Assembly (NCBI GenBank): GCA_030323885.1
Contig: CM059199.1
Coordinates: 75,054,781 to 75,118,780, forward strand
Length of the DNA stretch: 64,000 nt
Reading direction: 5' to 3'
Source: Branchipolynoe longqiensis
Lineage: Eukaryota > Annelida > Polychaeta > Phyllodocida > Polynoidae
The position numbers and the translations under genes are program-made. Each line of letters starts with the position of its first letter. Position 1 is the first letter of the stretch. A model generated the notes under the pieces. The model searched no databases, was not told the origin of the DNA, and saw only the letters and a list, made by a program, of their open reading frames with translations. Shown piece after piece: positions 21,389 to 31,329 of this stretch.

Positions 21389-22176
21389 CCCCAGTCACAC
21401 TACGACGTAACAGGCCAGTGAGTGGGCAACATAAAAAACCTTTTATGTTGAGATACGTACAAATTCTCGGCATTTCAGGGCCAAATTGGACGTCAGTGCA
21501 ATGTAGTGGACGTAGGTGAAACATTGGTCCAACGTAGTTGTAACGTGTCTCAGCGAGTTAGAACGTAAAATTTTTTTTTTTAAATGCCCAATATGTGTAT
21601 GTATACATGCACCATCAATCAATCAATCAATAGTTCCATCCTCTAGTCGAGGGTTGGATGCAATGGTTCTCCACTTGTCCCGATGGTGTGCTGTTCTGAT
21701 AGACTGTGAATAATTCAAGCCTGTCCACTGTGAAATATTTGTAAACCATGATGTTCTTGGTCTCCCTCTCCCTCTGCTGCCATTCACCTTCCCTTCCAAC
21801 AATGTACGGTATATTGAACTCTTGACGAATGATGTGGCCAAAATAAATAAGTTTCTTTGTCTGTATAGTGGCAAACAAGCTTTTCTTATTTTTAATTTTT
21901 CTGAGAACTTCTTTGTTGGTGATCTTCTTTGTCCATGATATTTTCTTCATCCTTCGATAAGTCCACATCTCAAATGCTGCTAAACGTTTGTACATTTTCT
22001 TAGAGATTGTCCATGTCTCTGCCCCATACATTAGAGTAGACCACACATAACACTGAAGAATACGCTTCCTTGTTTGTATTAATATCTTGTAATAACATGC
22101 ACCATATCTTGACGTAATGGCCAAATGTCACCTACGTCGGCTTACGCTACCGCATTACGTCATAGTGTGACAGGGC
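21389..22176. mobile_element. Inverted-repeat element family C, carrying a nested LINE
   Basis: The left end (CCCCAGTCACACTACGACGT) and the inverted right end (ACGTCATAGTGTGACAGGG) mark it. The arms are rich in ACGTA/ACGT words. The LINE at 21616-22094 inserted into its middle; without it the element is about 300 bp. Confidence 0.75.
21616..22094 (-). pseudogene. LINE RT C-terminal fragment, with 11-bp target duplication
   Basis: The minus-strand peptide has the LINE post-RT signature 'MYGAETWTI', 'FEMWTYRRMKKISWT', 'NKEVL' and 'LIYFGHIIRQ', then a 3' tail of four GATT units. ACATGCACCAT occurs at 21605-21615 and again at 22095-22105, so both ends are certain. A frameshift at about 21820 splits the peptide. 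Related fragments lie at 15118-15465 and 52214-52279. Confidence 0.88.
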
Positions 22177-22227
22177 CATTAGTATTCCCTTTTAAGTTTT
22201 ATGCAGCAAAACAAGTCATGTTTGATG

Positions 22228-22310
22228 AGTACCCATGTATCTAAGTTGGGTAAATAAGATCAAATCTAGGTAGGCGCTTTGGTTTAGAAAATCTTATGCT
22301 TTCATCAGAC
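22228..22310 (-). mobile_element. Inverted-repeat family A, terminal fragment
   Basis: GTATCTAAGTT and GATCAAATCTAGGTA match the right end of the full copy (7225-7260). Confidence 0.5.
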
Positions 22311-22333
22311 AATGCAGCTTTAAGAGTTAGTCT

Positions 22334-22902
22334 AGCCGTGTTCACACGGGCACTGTAAATCGATTCGTAGAAATCGACTTGCCTAGTTCGACGCACATTT
22401 CGCATGTGAACGGGCATCTGAGTCGAATTAGGGCTGAATCGATTTCTGTGATCCCAATACTGTAAACCACTTGTGGAGGTCGATTACGTGAGTGGATTTC
22501 TGTGAATCGATTTATTTTGCCCGTGTGGACGCACTGAGGCGGATTAAGGAGGTCACACTTTCCGGTGGATCAAAAGTGCATATTATATAATTTAGTCTAT
22601 GAAACCGCTAGCTGGGCACAGATATTTTTTTCATCATTTATTTTTAGGGTTTCACTGCCCAGCAGAAGTTTTGACCATTCCAAACCAATATGATTCAGTA
22701 CATACATATCTAGGTCGAACCCACTCTCTCGTGGTGACGTCGCCTAACCGAAAACTGGCGCTGGTCAGACTGGACTTCCGGCCGATATCTGGCAGATATC
22801 GATTTCCGGCCCAAGTACTGCCCGTGTGAACGGGCGTCTAAATCGATTCATATGATTCGTCTTGGCTGAATCGCTTTAGATTTTGCCCGTGTGAACACGG
22901 CT
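22334..22902. mobile_element. Inverted-repeat element family E, copy 2
   Basis: The termini AGCCGTGTTCACACGGGC and GCCCGTGTGAACACGGCT are perfect inverted repeats. It shares TGCCTAGTTCG, the AGGGCTGAATCG block and the core (CACTGCCCAGCAGAAGTTTT) with copies 1 and 3. Its repeated word is AATCGATT, on both arms. Confidence 0.88.
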
Positions 22903-22981
22903 TTTGATTTGACTCGGCTTCACAATACTTCAGCATATATACATAACATTAACAATGTCTTTCCACTATTACAGAACACAC

Positions 22982-23052
22982 CTATCGTGGATCGATATCA
23001 AACTAGACGAGGGTGCTGAGCAACCAAGCCCAATTTGATATCAATCCACAAC
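22982..23052. repeat. Small hairpin
   Basis: CCTATCGTGGATCGATATCA is followed about 35 bases later by its near complement (TTTGATATCAATCCACAAC). Confidence 0.5.
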
Positions 23053-23275
23053 AGGAAGTCCTGTAAAACCTTAATGGGCACCTGATATCCCACTCAGTCA
23101 CATATCCTGACACTGAGCTAAACAGTCCTTGGCCAATCATTGGAGAGGGGAAGACAGGTATTGCCGAGCACCAGGCTAGGTAGCGACAAGTATCAATTTG
23201 TGTAAGTCATTGGTTTGACTAGACCGGGAATCGAACTCCGGATCTCCCGCATGGGAGGCCTGCGCTCTAATGATT
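23050..23275 (-). mobile_element. SINE family B
   Basis: The tRNA-like end is on the right (CGGGAATCGAACTCCGG, CATGGGAGGCCTGCGCTCTA). It is followed leftward by GTCATTGGTTTGACT, GGTAGCGACAAGTATC and GATATCCCACTCAGTCACAT. Confidence 0.75.
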
Positions 23276-23464
23276 GCAACAAGGGTGTCACGTGACTTAC
23301 ACACATTGTACTACAGGTGGCAGCCTAAACCAATGACTAACACGAGTAACAGTTAACTGTGAGCAACTACTCATGCCACAGTGGACATTGCTTACCGGAG
23401 GTGCTTAGCATGAATTCACTTACACAGTACTATATCAGTAACTTCAGTAAGGCCTTCACTTCCT

Positions 23465-23690
23465 ATGTATACGTGTATGTATGTATGTGTGTGTATGTAT
23501 CTATGTATACATGTATGTATGTGTGTATGTACACATGTATGTATGCATGTATGGGTGTATGTATACATGTATGTATGTATACATGATGTATGTATGCATG
23601 TATACATGTATGTATGTGTGTATGTATACATGGATGTATACATATATGTATATATGTATGTATATATGTATACATGTATGTATGTGGTAT
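23465..23690 (+). repeat. (ATGT)n microsatellite
   Basis: An imperfect TGTA/TATG array. Met/Tyr/Cys/Val- and His/Thr/Tyr-rich frames on both strands are by-products. Confidence 0.95.
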
Positions 23691-24110
23691 GCGGGTAATG
23701 CAGTACCTCGGATACCTTAGGTGCTAAAATACCTCAGGGAGTTTGACGCCCCTGCCTTGCAAAGTTGTAAACCACTGCCTTGTGGTACAAGTTCTGGTTC
23801 TTGATAGAATCAAAGGCTAAGGGAGCAAACCCTAACAGAAAACCATGTTAATATTGTTATCGTGGCAGCATTAAGGGCGATGATGTATGGAACTCCCAAC
23901 ATCTCCCGACCAGCCACTGCAGGGACAAATAGTTTGCACCTGTCTTCACATGTTCTTGCCGGTGTGAAACCTCTATTTGCTCCCCGAGAGAGTGCCGCTA
24001 GTAACTTGCAAAAGCCAGCAGCACTTCAACACTTTGCAAGCAGCTTTTATGAAATGTACAAAGCAGCGGTTAAGTAATGAAAGCAGTCTTTGTCGCATTG
24101 CGACTGACAG
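23691..24110. other. Unannotated segment between microsatellites
   Basis: A 71-codon frame (23862-24077) is present but has no recognisable family features. No repeat match within the window. Confidence 0.35.
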
Positions 24111-24480
24111 TATGATGATGATGATGATGTGTATGTATGTGTGTATGTATACATGTATACATTATGTATGCATGTATGGGTACATGTATACATGTATGTA
24201 TGCATGTATACATATCTGTATGTGTGTATGTATACATACATGTATACATGCATGCATGTATATATATGTATATATGTATACATGTATGTATGTATACATG
24301 TATTTATATGTATGTATGTATGCATGTATACATGTATGTGTGTATGTATGCATGTATGTATACATGTGTGTATGTATATATGTATGCATATGTATATATA
24401 TATGTATACATGTATGGATGTATGTATATATGTATGTATATGTGTATGCATGTATACATGTATGTATGCATATATACAGT
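24111..24480 (+). repeat. (ATGT)n microsatellite flanking element 1 on the left
   Basis: Starts with (GAT)n, then an imperfect TATG/CATG array up to the first base of repeat A1. Confidence 0.95.
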
Positions 24481-24676
24481 GCGTATACAGACCCTCTGTA
24501 TGCAGGTGTAACTAGAAGGAATCCGGCTATACTACTTCTTTGATAAACAACCACCATTGTGGTTCCTGGGTTCGACACCAGGGGACTCGCGGCGCCACTG
24601 TCGGCGCACGCACATCCAGGCCAGAGGTGCACAGGACTCGACACTTGCTTGTCAACCGCACCCCGATCAACATCGT
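24481..24676 (+). repeat. Split direct repeat A1 of element 1
   Basis: 196 bp from GCGTATACAGACCC to ATCAACATCGT, matching A2 at 28995-29190 with two substitutions. Confidence 0.93.
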
Positions 24677-24738
24677 CTTTGCTCCGAGCGGTGTGTGACA
24701 CCGGCATAGCAGGGGGCGTTCCCAGACATAGGCAACAG

Positions 24739-25701
24739 ATGTCCGACTACTGTGGTCCGTGCGGCCAGAAACACATGTTACCAGTCAACGAGCTGTGTCC
24801 AATGCGGTTATCAGCAACTAAAAAGATAGCAACACGAGCGCACCCTGTTCCTGAAGCCTTACAACCGGTTGAACAGATACGCGAAATGAATACTGACGTG
24901 AAAAGTGAGGTGCGTGGCGCGACCGGAGGTGTGTTGAGCGACAATTTGCTGGAAGAAGAGGCGGCTTTAACACGGGAAGTGGACGTTTTGGAGAGGAAGC
25001 GGCGTGTGGCGGCGTTGAAGAAGCAGCGTAAGCTAGTGGAGGAGGAGCTGAGTGCGTTAGAGGTGTCGGAAGACGTGTCGGAAAAAAGGGGGCGGAGCAA
25101 GTCGGGTCACGCGCGCGGTGGTCACCGGCGTCGTCGGAGGTCGTCCTCTTCTAGCTCGGGAAGCCGGACGCCCAGCACTGAGAGGCGGCGGCAGCGTAAG
25201 TGGTCTTTGAAACACCACACGGCGGACAGAAAGCAAGTCAAAAAATTAAATACATATGAAATTATTGAGGCCACGTGCGCTTGGTTCCAGGACAGTAGTG
25301 CCTACGAGGACATGAGTGCATGTCATGCTATGTTAAACCACATAAGCTTCTTGAGTGCTAAAGCTAAATTCAATAATTTCAATAATTCGGCGCATGTAGC
25401 GTATGATGCCGGTATTCGTAAATTAGCGCAGAAACAAGGGTTTGAGGCATTTCAAGCTGGTAATAATGACTTAGCGTTGCGGCACTATGCATTTGAAAAT
25501 TTAAAGGACAATAAGAAGACCAACGGAGCTAGTTCGTCTAACGATTCAAACCGTCTATATGCTCGGGACGGAAAGAAACCTTGTTTTGCGCATAATGGTG
25601 AGCAGGGCTGTTCACGTGATAGTATGACATGTGATTATGGTCATTGGTGTTCACGGTGTGGGAGTCGGAGTCATAAACGCATAAAATGCCGTAGGGATTG
25701 A
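24739..25701 (+). CDS. Gag-like protein of element 1, zinc-knuckle C-terminus
   Basis: The ATG at 24739 gives 'MSDYCGPCGQK'; the upstream frame is open, but this Met aligns with 'MSEGFCNPCGK' in element 2, so I chose it. About 320 residues: an N-terminal Cys-x2-Cys...Cys cluster; a charged helix (about 65-110, 'LEEEAALTREVDVLERK'); an Arg/Ser-rich stretch (about 115-155); a conserved globular part; then a C-terminal CCCH-like cluster and a perfect Cys-x2-Cys-x4-His-x4-Cys knuckle ('CSRCGSRSHKRIKC'). Likely binds element RNA and forms particles. It ends in TGA at 25699-25701, after which the same frame continues open into pol. Confidence 0.85.
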   Translation: MSDYCGPCGQKHMLPVNELCPMRLSATKKIATRAHPVPEALQPVEQIREMNTDVKSEVRGATGGVLSDNLLEEEAALTREVDVLERKRRVAALKKQRKLVEEELSALEVSEDVSEKRGRSKSGHARGGHRRRRRSSSSSSGSRTPSTERRRQRKWSLKHHTADRKQVKKLNTYEIIEATCAWFQDSSAYEDMSACHAMLNHISFLSAKAKFNNFNNSAHVAYDAGIRKLAQKQGFEAFQAGNNDLALRHYAFENLKDNKKTNGASSSNDSNRLYARDGKKPCFAHNGEQGCSRDSMTCDYGHWCSRCGSRSHKRIKCRRD

Positions 25702-27027
25702 AAAATTAGAGTTACACGTGATGGGGATAATGCTACTTATTCAAGAATTAAGTTAAATAGTTCATTGGAGTCTACTTCAAAATTAACGACTAAGAATAAG
25801 CATAAGGGAATTGATACAGTTGTAGTAATGAAAGGGGAGGGGTGTGCTTCTCCGACTCTGCTTAAAATAGCCGAGCATGTACCGGTGCATATTGGCACTG
25901 TAGACAGTACGGTTAATCAACTTCCCTTTATGATACCCATTAATACATCTTGGTTACAAGGGTGTAATACAGTGGACGGTTACAGTGTTACAGCTACTGA
26001 TAAATATACTAATGGTGAGTTTAAATGTAATTTTCCAGTTTTCCCCAGCTGTGTTCATGGTTATTGTGCTTGCACACATAAAATTGCAGGTGTCGCAGTC
26101 CAGCTTAAACCCTGTCGAGTATTTGCAGAGGTTTTTTTCCGTGGTGATACCGACCCAGATTGGGACTATATATTACATGGTTTTATTTTTGGATTTAAAA
26201 TAATTAATGAACAAATTCCTTATTCTTATAATAGCACATACACGAGTAAGGATGACAGTAAGCATAATATTTTCATACAAACTAAATTGCAAACCGAGGT
26301 TGAAAAAGGATATATTTCTCCAACTGAGATTCTTCCTACTTGCTCTCATAATATGTTCTGTATTCCTAAAGCTAATTCAGGTTACAGTGTAATAGTTGAT
26401 TGTAGTAAACCTTATGGGAAATCGGTAAACAATTTTGTGTCTGATACATGCTGTAAATTTCGTTATAAAAATGTTGATACATTATTGAAGTTACTTGTAC
26501 AGGGAGATTATATTGCGGTAGTTGACATCCAGGATGCTTATCGAGCTGTTAGCATTCACCCTTATGATAGAGTTAAACAAGGTTTGAGGTGGGATATTAA
26601 TGGTCAGGTTAAATATTTTGTTGACAATAGGTTGTCAATGGGGTTATCTTCTAGCCCTTATATTTTTAGTAAAATATCAGATTTTATTTATCGTTGTGCA
26701 GTCAGGCAGGGTAATAACCGTATAGTTAATTATTTAGATGATTTTGCTGTGTTGGGATATGACTATGAGGATTGTCGTTTGATTCAGCAGCAATTAATTT
26801 CTATTCTAAGAAGATTGGGATTTTATATAAATTTCTCAAAGATGATATCGCCTTCTACGGAAGCTAGGTTCCTGGGAATAATAATAGATAGTATAGCTAT
26901 GAAGGTTAAGCTGCCAGGTGATAAGTTATTGAAATTAAAAAATCATCTAAGCGAGTTTGTTGGTAAAAAGAAAGCTACTAGGAAAGAGTTGGAACAATTA
27001 GGTGGTCGCTATCGCACTGTTCTGTAG
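25702..27027 (+). pseudogene. Pol N-terminus and reverse transcriptase of element 1
   Basis: It continues in the gag frame directly after the TGA, with no early ATG (first in-frame Met near 25830). The N-terminal ~150 residues hold a Cys/His cluster ('SCVHGYCACTHKIAG') shared with element 2. RT motifs follow: 'FCIPKA', 'VDIQDAYRAVSIHP' (motif A), 'NRLSMGLSSSPYIFSK' (B), 'NYLDDFAV' (C), 'RRLGFYINFSK' (D), 'RFLGIIIDS' (E). Catalytic Asp residues are present. The frame breaks at about 27006, just after 'LEQLGG', and the connection region to 27180 holds further stops and indels. Confidence 0.9.
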
Positions 27028-27181
27028 TAGTGCGCGGCGGTAGGTCTTTTTCTGCTCAAATTCATAGGGCGGTGAGTACCCTTAAGCTTCCATATTATAG
27101 TACAGGATAAACAGTTCCTTCCGTGAGGAGATACATTGGTGGCTAGGATATATAGACCAGTTTAATGGTGAGCAAAAAATA

Positions 27182-27691
27182 TTGATAGGCCAGCAGGGGA
27201 GTTTATCAGTGTATACTGACGCGTCACAGCAAGGCTATGGCGCGCTGCATGGTTTGGACTGGTGTGTCAGGTTTTTTGAAAAGGACCGGCCAATTCACGC
27301 GTTGTCTCACCATAGGGTTGTAACGCCTATTGAAGTAGTTCGTGCACACATAAATATTAAAGAGATGTGGGCGGTGGTAGCAGCTGTTGATAGATGGTGT
27401 ATGCAATGGACAAATAAAAATATAGTATTCGTCACTGATAATAACGCAGTTAGGGCTGCTTTGGTGAAAGGTGTGACAAAAAATCAAATTATAATGGACA
27501 TGATAAAGCGGATATTTTGGGTATCCGTTTGTTATAATTTCAGTATAACAGCCGTGCATATAAAAACCCATTACAATGTGATTAGTGATAGCTTGAGTAG
27601 ATGGGATAGCCCGAAACAGCTAGGAAGGATATCAGAGGTCGATAGTTCAATGGTGTTGTGTTGGTCTCATTTGTTCAAGTTGCATTTGTAG
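27182..27691 (+). pseudogene. RNase H domain of element 1 (frame-shifted)
   Basis: 'VYTDASQQGYGA' (first Asp), 'HINIKEMWAVVAA' (Glu), 'FVTDNNAVRAAL' (Asp) and 'VISDSLSRWD' (Asp) give the full D-E-D-D set of a retroelement RNase H, which degrades the RNA of RNA:DNA hybrids. It is one frame off from RT and from YR. A pair of compensating indels in a single ancestral pol frame explains this best. Confidence 0.88.
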
Positions 27692-28647
27692 GTCTGGCAA
27701 CGCTGCAGATGGAGGCGAGGGCAATTGCAATGCAGTATTATGCACCCAATAGTCGCGCTACGCGTTCAATGCAAATAAGGAAGTACTTTACATTCATTGA
27801 CCAATTCCAAGGTCTATTGGTGCCGTTGCCGTGTCCGTCCAACCAGGTAGCAATATATATCACTTGGCTTTCACATAGTTTGAAATACAGTTCTATAACT
27901 AATTATCTCTCTGCTTTAAATTTTTTCTTGAAATCTCAAAATGCAAGTGCTATTGATTATACAGATCATACCGTAAAAACTACACTTGGGGGTGTGAAGC
28001 GGATTCTTGGGTGTGAGGTTAAGGCTGCAAAGCCTCTATTACCTAGGGATTTATTGAATATGTTTGATTGGTTAACAGATTCCTATGGACATGTTGCGAC
28101 TAGAGCTGCTATACTGACAGGTTTTAGGGGAGTGTTACGCAAGTGTCAGTTGACTCAGTCGGATTCAACCTTGAGAAGGTGCGATTTTGAATTTTTTTCC
28201 TGGGGAATGATTATTTCCGTCAGGAGATCAAAAACGATTTAATTTTGTGAACGTAAATTACTTATTCCGGTAGCGGAGTTAAAAAATAAATCATTATGTG
28301 CGGTCTATTGGACGAAACTACATTTTAAGCAGGTACCTATGTCCAAGGACGCGTTAGCATTTCAGGTTCAGTCTGCTCACGGCTATAAGCCATTGACTTA
28401 TGCAGTGCTTCAATCAACGATTAAGTATTTGTGTGTTCGAACAGGGCTTAACCCGGATGATTACTCTTGCCATTCACTGAGAAGGGGTGGGTGCACCTTT
28501 CTACATATGGAAGGTGCGTCTATAGAGGAGATTAGAGCCCGAGGTGATTGGAAGTCAGATTGTGTGTATGAATACATCACCTTACCGATTTCAGATCGGA
28601 TACTTAATGATATTCGAGCAGCTGCCTCAATTGATATATGTTTGTAA
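27658..28647 (+). pseudogene. Tyrosine recombinase of element 1 (one nonsense codon)
   Basis: Core-binding part: 'IRKYFTFIDQFQGLL', 'YITWLSHSLKYSSITNYLSA'. Catalytic part: Arg in 'GFRGVLRKCQL', Lys in 'VRRSKT', then 'CHSLRRGGCTF' (His-x-x-Arg), 'RARGDW' and nucleophile 'VYEYI'. A TAA at about 28240 stands where element 2 has a Gln codon right after 'RRSKTI', and the same frame then continues to 28647. All catalytic residues otherwise remain. The enzyme would insert the circular DNA form without staggered target duplication. Confidence 0.9.
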
Positions 28648-28768
28648 TTAGACAGTTAATACTTAAGAATGTTCTTTCTTGATTATATATATATAGATAT
28701 ATATTTATTTTTTTCTCTCTCTCTTTCTTTTTTCTCTTCCACTTGGCTGGGTTCGGGCGGTGGCCCTT

Positions 28769-28991
28769 GGCAGTGGCCCAGCCAGATATCATTTATGATT
28801 GATACGATTACTGTATGATTTAATTGCTATGTGTTCTGGTGTATCACATTGTTATTGAAAGTTATGGATGATTGGTACATCCAGGATCTTGCCTGCCAGG
28901 CTGATGATCTAAGCTATATCATTGCTGTGTAAATAAATTATGTCGCCCTTACGCTAAATTGCTATACATGACTTCTAGCCTTCCTTCTTAC
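28769..28991 (+). repeat. Split direct repeat B1 of element 1
   Basis: From GGCAGTGGCCCAGCCAG to TAGCCTTCCTTCTTAC, matching B2 with about four differences. Contains AAATAAAT, a polyadenylation-like signal. Confidence 0.92.
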
Positions 28992-28994
28992 AGC

Positions 28995-29190
28995 GCGTAT
29001 ACAGACCCTCTGTATGCAGGTGTAACTAGAAGGAATCCGGCTATACTACTTCTTTGATAAACAACCACCATTGTGGTTCCTGGGTTCGACGCCAGGGGAC
29101 TCGCGGCGCCACTGTCGGCGCACGCACATCCAGGCCAGTGGTGCACAGGACTCGACACTTGCTTGTCAACCGCACCCCGATCAACATCGT
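28995..29190 (+). repeat. Split direct repeat A2 of element 1
   Basis: A 196-bp copy of A1, flanked by B1 and B2. Confidence 0.93.
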
Positions 29191-29216
29191 GTTTTTTTTT
29201 TTTTCCTTTTCGGTAG

Positions 29217-29440
29217 GGCAGTGGCCCAGCCAGATATCATTTATGATTGATATGATTACTGTATGATTTAATTGCTATGTGTTCTGGTGTATCACATTGG
29301 TTATTGAAAGTTATGGATGATTGGTACATCCAGGATCTTGCCTGCCAGGCTGATGATCTAAGCTATATCATTGCTGTGTAAATAAATGATGTCGCCCTTA
29401 CGCTAAATTGCTATACATGACTCCTAGCCTTCCTTCTTAC
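29217..29440 (+). repeat. Split direct repeat B2 of element 1 (3' end)
   Basis: Matches B1. It is preceded by a T-rich run (29191-29216) not shared with B1 and followed directly by (ATGT)n. Confidence 0.92.
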
Positions 29441-29694
29441 ATGTATGTATGTATATATGTATGTATATATATTTATATATAGGTATATATATGTATGTAT
29501 ATGTATACATGTATGGATGTATATGTATGTATACATATGTATATGCATGCATGTATGTATATGTGTGTATATATGGATGCGTATGTATGTGTATGTATGT
29601 ATGTGTGTATATGTATGCATGTATGTATATATGTGTATATATGTATGCATGTATGTATATGTATGCATGTATATCTATGTATGTATGCATGTAT
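29441..29694 (+). repeat. (ATGT)n microsatellite flanking element 1 on the right
   Basis: Imperfect TATG/TATA array, same type as 24111-24480. Confidence 0.95.
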
Positions 29695-29958
29695 AAACAG
29701 TTGGCCCCAATAAACAGAACACATGTATACATAGATACATACACACACATACATACATACATGTATACATAGGAATTGAATGCGTTAAGGCCAGGCGCAG
29801 CTGGCATACAGTGCACAGGGCCGCTCACAGGGGGCGCCACCGTGGTCTATGTCATAATAACAGGGTCAGCTAGATAGGATAAGTGCTAACTATTACATAG
29901 GGAACTGAAGATCGGTAGTGTCCTTGTTTATATTCCCATAATGGATTATAGAGCACAT
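29695..29958 (-). mobile_element. Terminal-repeat remnant of the element 2 family
   Basis: Positions 29695-29721 match the outer end of B2 of element 2 (AAACAGTTGGCCCCAATAAA). Positions 29774-29958 match repeat A (GCGTTAAGGCCAGGCGCAGC ... GAGCACAT). Between them is 50 bp of CATA-type microsatellite instead of the coding region. ATGT microsatellite flanks both sides. It looks like an insertion reduced to its ends. Confidence 0.85.
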
Positions 29959-30265
29959 ATATATATATATATGTATGTATATGTGTGTATATATGTATGT
30001 GTATATATGTGTGCATGTGTGTATGTAGGTATGTGTATATATGTATGCATGTATGTATATGCATGCATGTATGTATATATGTATGTGTATGTATGTGTAT
30101 ATATGTATGGATGTATGTATATGTATGCATGTATGTATATATGTATGTGTGTATGTATGTATGTGTATATATGTATGCATATGTATGTATATATGTATGT
30201 GTATGTATGTATGTGTATATATGTATGCATGTATGTATGTATATGTATCCATGTATATATGTAGG
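29959..30265 (+). repeat. (ATGT)n microsatellite
   Basis: Follows the remnant's A end directly; imperfect TATG/TATA array. Confidence 0.95.
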
Positions 30266-30492
30266 TATATTTGTTTGCTTGTTGACGTTTTACGTCCTGA
30301 CAACTGAAATGAAGTCCAAACATGATTCTACCATTGGTGCTTCGAAGACTTCCATGGATCTGTCACTCGAAAGAAAAATGAGTGTTTCCTGACCTCAAGT
30401 CTGAGCCTATCCTTGAAGATCTTAATTTGCTGGCCTCTGGCTTTGCTGTCTACTCTGAGGTTGAACAAACCCATTGTGCCAACACTATCATA

Positions 30493-31066
30493 AGCCGTGT
30501 TCACACACGATAGTTAAGTCGCTTCAACTAATTCGCCTTGTCTAGTTCGGCTCACATTCGCCGTGTGGACGCGACCCTAAGGCGGATTAGGGCTGATTCG
30601 CCTCAACTAATTCGCTTCAAGTAAACCGCGTCGCGAGGTAGGTTATATGAAGCGATCTAACTTAAGTCGGCCATATTGCCTGTGTGGACGGTAGCGGTTT
30701 ACTTGAAGCGGCTTAAGCACATCACATTCGAGATCTGAGTTTGTTGACTTTCCGGTAAATTTGCTCTATGAAACTGCTAGCTGTGCACAGATATTATTTT
30801 CATCATTTATTTTTAGGGTTTCACTGCCCAGCCGAAGTTTTGACCGTTCCAAAACAATACGATTCAGTCGAAACAGATCTAGGTTGAACCCACACTCTCT
30901 CGTGCTGACGTCGACTAACCGAAACTGGCGCTGGTTAGTATGGACTTGCTCATGCGCAGATATCGACTTCCGCCTTAAACCACTCCGTGTGTGGACACGA
31001 CACTAATTCGCTTCATCTAATTCACCTTATCTAAGTCGGCCTAAAGTTGTGCATGTGAACACGGCT
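30493..31066. mobile_element. Inverted-repeat element family E, copy 3, inserted in the LINE
   Basis: The termini AGCCGTGTTCACAC and GTGTGAACACGGCT are perfect inverted repeats with TA on both sides (30491-30492, 31067-31068). The LINE reading resumes on each side. Its repeated words are AATTCGCTT and GAAGCG. It shares the core with copies 1 and 2. Confidence 0.9.
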
Positions 31067-31329
31067 TAGGACTCCAGTAATAATCTTATAATATAAGTCT
31101 CTATCATATCTCCCCTGAGACGACAACATGGCAATGTTGGTAGCTTCAGTGTCCTCAGGCCATCTTCACATGCCATCTCTCCCAATCCTGGGATCATCCT
31201 TGTTGCATGGCATTGTACATTTTCCAGAGCTACAATGTTCTTAACCAGATGAGGAGCCTAAACTTGAGGTGTGGTCTTACAGAGACTTGTATAATGTGAC
31301 CAGAGTCCTCTCATCGTTATATTGAAATG

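Larger units (their letters stand above)
24481..29440 (+). mobile_element. Ngaro-like YR retrotransposon, element 1 (full length, ~4.96 kb)
   Basis: Layout: A1 (24481-24676), gag, RT, RNase H, YR, B1 (28769-28991), A2 (28995-29190), B2 (29217-29440). This A1-ORFs-B1-A2-B2 order is the split direct repeat layout of Ngaro/PAT-type YR retrotransposons. No methyltransferase domain was seen after RNase H, which favours Ngaro over PAT/DIRS. A1 and A2 differ at about 2 of 196 positions and B1/B2 at about 4 of 223, so the insertion is young, yet the coding region carries a nonsense codon and several indels. ATGT microsatellite lies on both sides. Confidence 0.92.

Noticed and set aside
27700..28647. 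DIRS/PAT-type methyltransferase domain after RNase H
   Set aside because: Looked for in elements 1, 2 and 3; the space between RNase H and YR is too short and no such motif is seen. This favours Ngaro-like over DIRS/PAT.
23465..30265. Many frames rich in Met/Tyr/Val/Cys or His/Thr/Tyr/Ile
   Set aside because: They are translations of (ATGT)n microsatellites.
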